Positions 6,515 to 6,659 of a stretch of DNA of 6,659 nt are shown here, in pieces. Below the pieces are notes generated by a model. The model was not told the DNA's origin and did not search any database. It worked only from the letters and a program-made list of their open reading frames with translations. Source of the DNA: Actinomycetota bacterium (GTDB lineage Bacteria > Actinomycetota > Actinomycetes > Nanopelagicales > Nanopelagicaceae). The DNA lies in NCBI GenBank assembly GCA_009704445.1, contig WLED01000059.1:1-6659 (forward strand), given 5' to 3'. Numbering within the stretch: position 1 is the first letter of the stretch; the number at the start of each line of letters is the position of its first letter. The translations under genes and the position numbers were made by a program.

Positions 6515-6520
6515 AGGCTA
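6515..6520 (-). promoter_or_regulatory. Possible -10 element (TAGCCT) upstream of pepA
   Basis: TAGCCT (TANNNT form) lies 9 bases before the chosen pepA ATG in the 32-base gap after the DUF3117 gene. Initiation about 7 bases downstream would leave an untranslated leader of only 2-4 bases. I see no convincing -35, and such hexamers are common by chance, so this is weak. It is listed because pepA has no Shine-Dalgarno. Confidence 0.2.
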
Positions 6521-6537
6521 TCGCTTTGGAATCGGAT

Positions 6538-6659
6538 TTACTTCTTAACTAGACCAACTGCCGCGTGTAAAGCCGCGCTTAAATTGTTGGCCTCTTCTGC
6601 ATTCATTTCAACAACCAGGCGACCGCCGCCTTCAAGAGGAATTCGCATGACGAGGGAAC
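6538..6659 (-). CDS. DUF3117 family small protein (C-terminal part; 5' end beyond window)
   Basis: The minus strand from the right edge reads 39 complete codons ending in TAA (6540-6538). The visible protein includes SLVMRIPLEGGGRLVVEMNA, then a helical stretch with an Ala/Leu-rich centre (NNLSAALHAAVGLV) and a terminal Lys-Lys. The VMR-(I/V)-PLEGGGRLVVE core is the hallmark of the actinobacterial DUF3117 family, whose members are only about 55-60 residues long, so roughly the first 15-20 residues are missing. The function is unknown; the conserved part looks like a small beta hairpin plus helix. It is followed 32 bases later by pepA on the same strand. The mycobacterial relative (Rv1211, from memory) is also near the methyltransferase/htrA/tatB cluster, which supports the identification. 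Confidence 0.85.
   Translation of the reverse strand, partial: SLVMRIPLEGGGRLVVEMNAEEANNLSAALHAAVGLVKK

Overview
The window looks like chromosomal core sequence from a low-GC, streamlined actinobacterium. The best fit is the freshwater acI group (Nanopelagicales, Planktophila/Nanopelagicus-like). I base this on the protein families, on a gene order that I recall from the Mycobacterium Rv1211-Rv1232c neighbourhood, on codons rich in A/T at third positions, and on almost no intergenic DNA. GC content was judged by eye, not computed, and the lineage is an inference.

Layout. The left edge (1-65, minus) probably holds the first 21 codons of a divergent gene that leaves the window. A 22-base gap (66-87) follows, and it appears to carry two overlapping divergent -10 elements. 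Two plus-strand genes come next: a soluble PRC-barrel/MgtE_N/CBS protein (88-1365) and a DUF1003 membrane protein (1375-1872). Their 3' end overlaps the convergent minus-strand block by 33 bases.

The minus-strand block, in transcription order from the right edge, contains the 3' end of a DUF3117 gene (6538-6659), leucyl aminopeptidase (5036-6505), an O-methyltransferase (4410-5039), an HtrA-type serine protease (3285-4397), tatB (2958-3266) and an Mrp-type Fe-S carrier ATPase (1840-2961). Gaps are at most 32 bases and two junctions are 4-base ATGA overlaps, so this is probably one transcription unit.

Function. HtrA and TatB act at the cell envelope (surface protein quality control and export of folded, often cofactor-containing proteins). 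Mrp supplies Fe-S clusters, PepA recycles peptides, and the plus-strand pair probably relates to divalent cation sensing or membrane function. In mycobacteria the methyltransferase and htrA are separated by sigE and its anti-sigma gene rseA; here they are 12 bases apart and both regulators are absent. No mobile element, CRISPR array, RNA gene or defence system was seen. This is mostly an ordinary conserved region, and the points of interest are at gene junctions and in a few altered residues.
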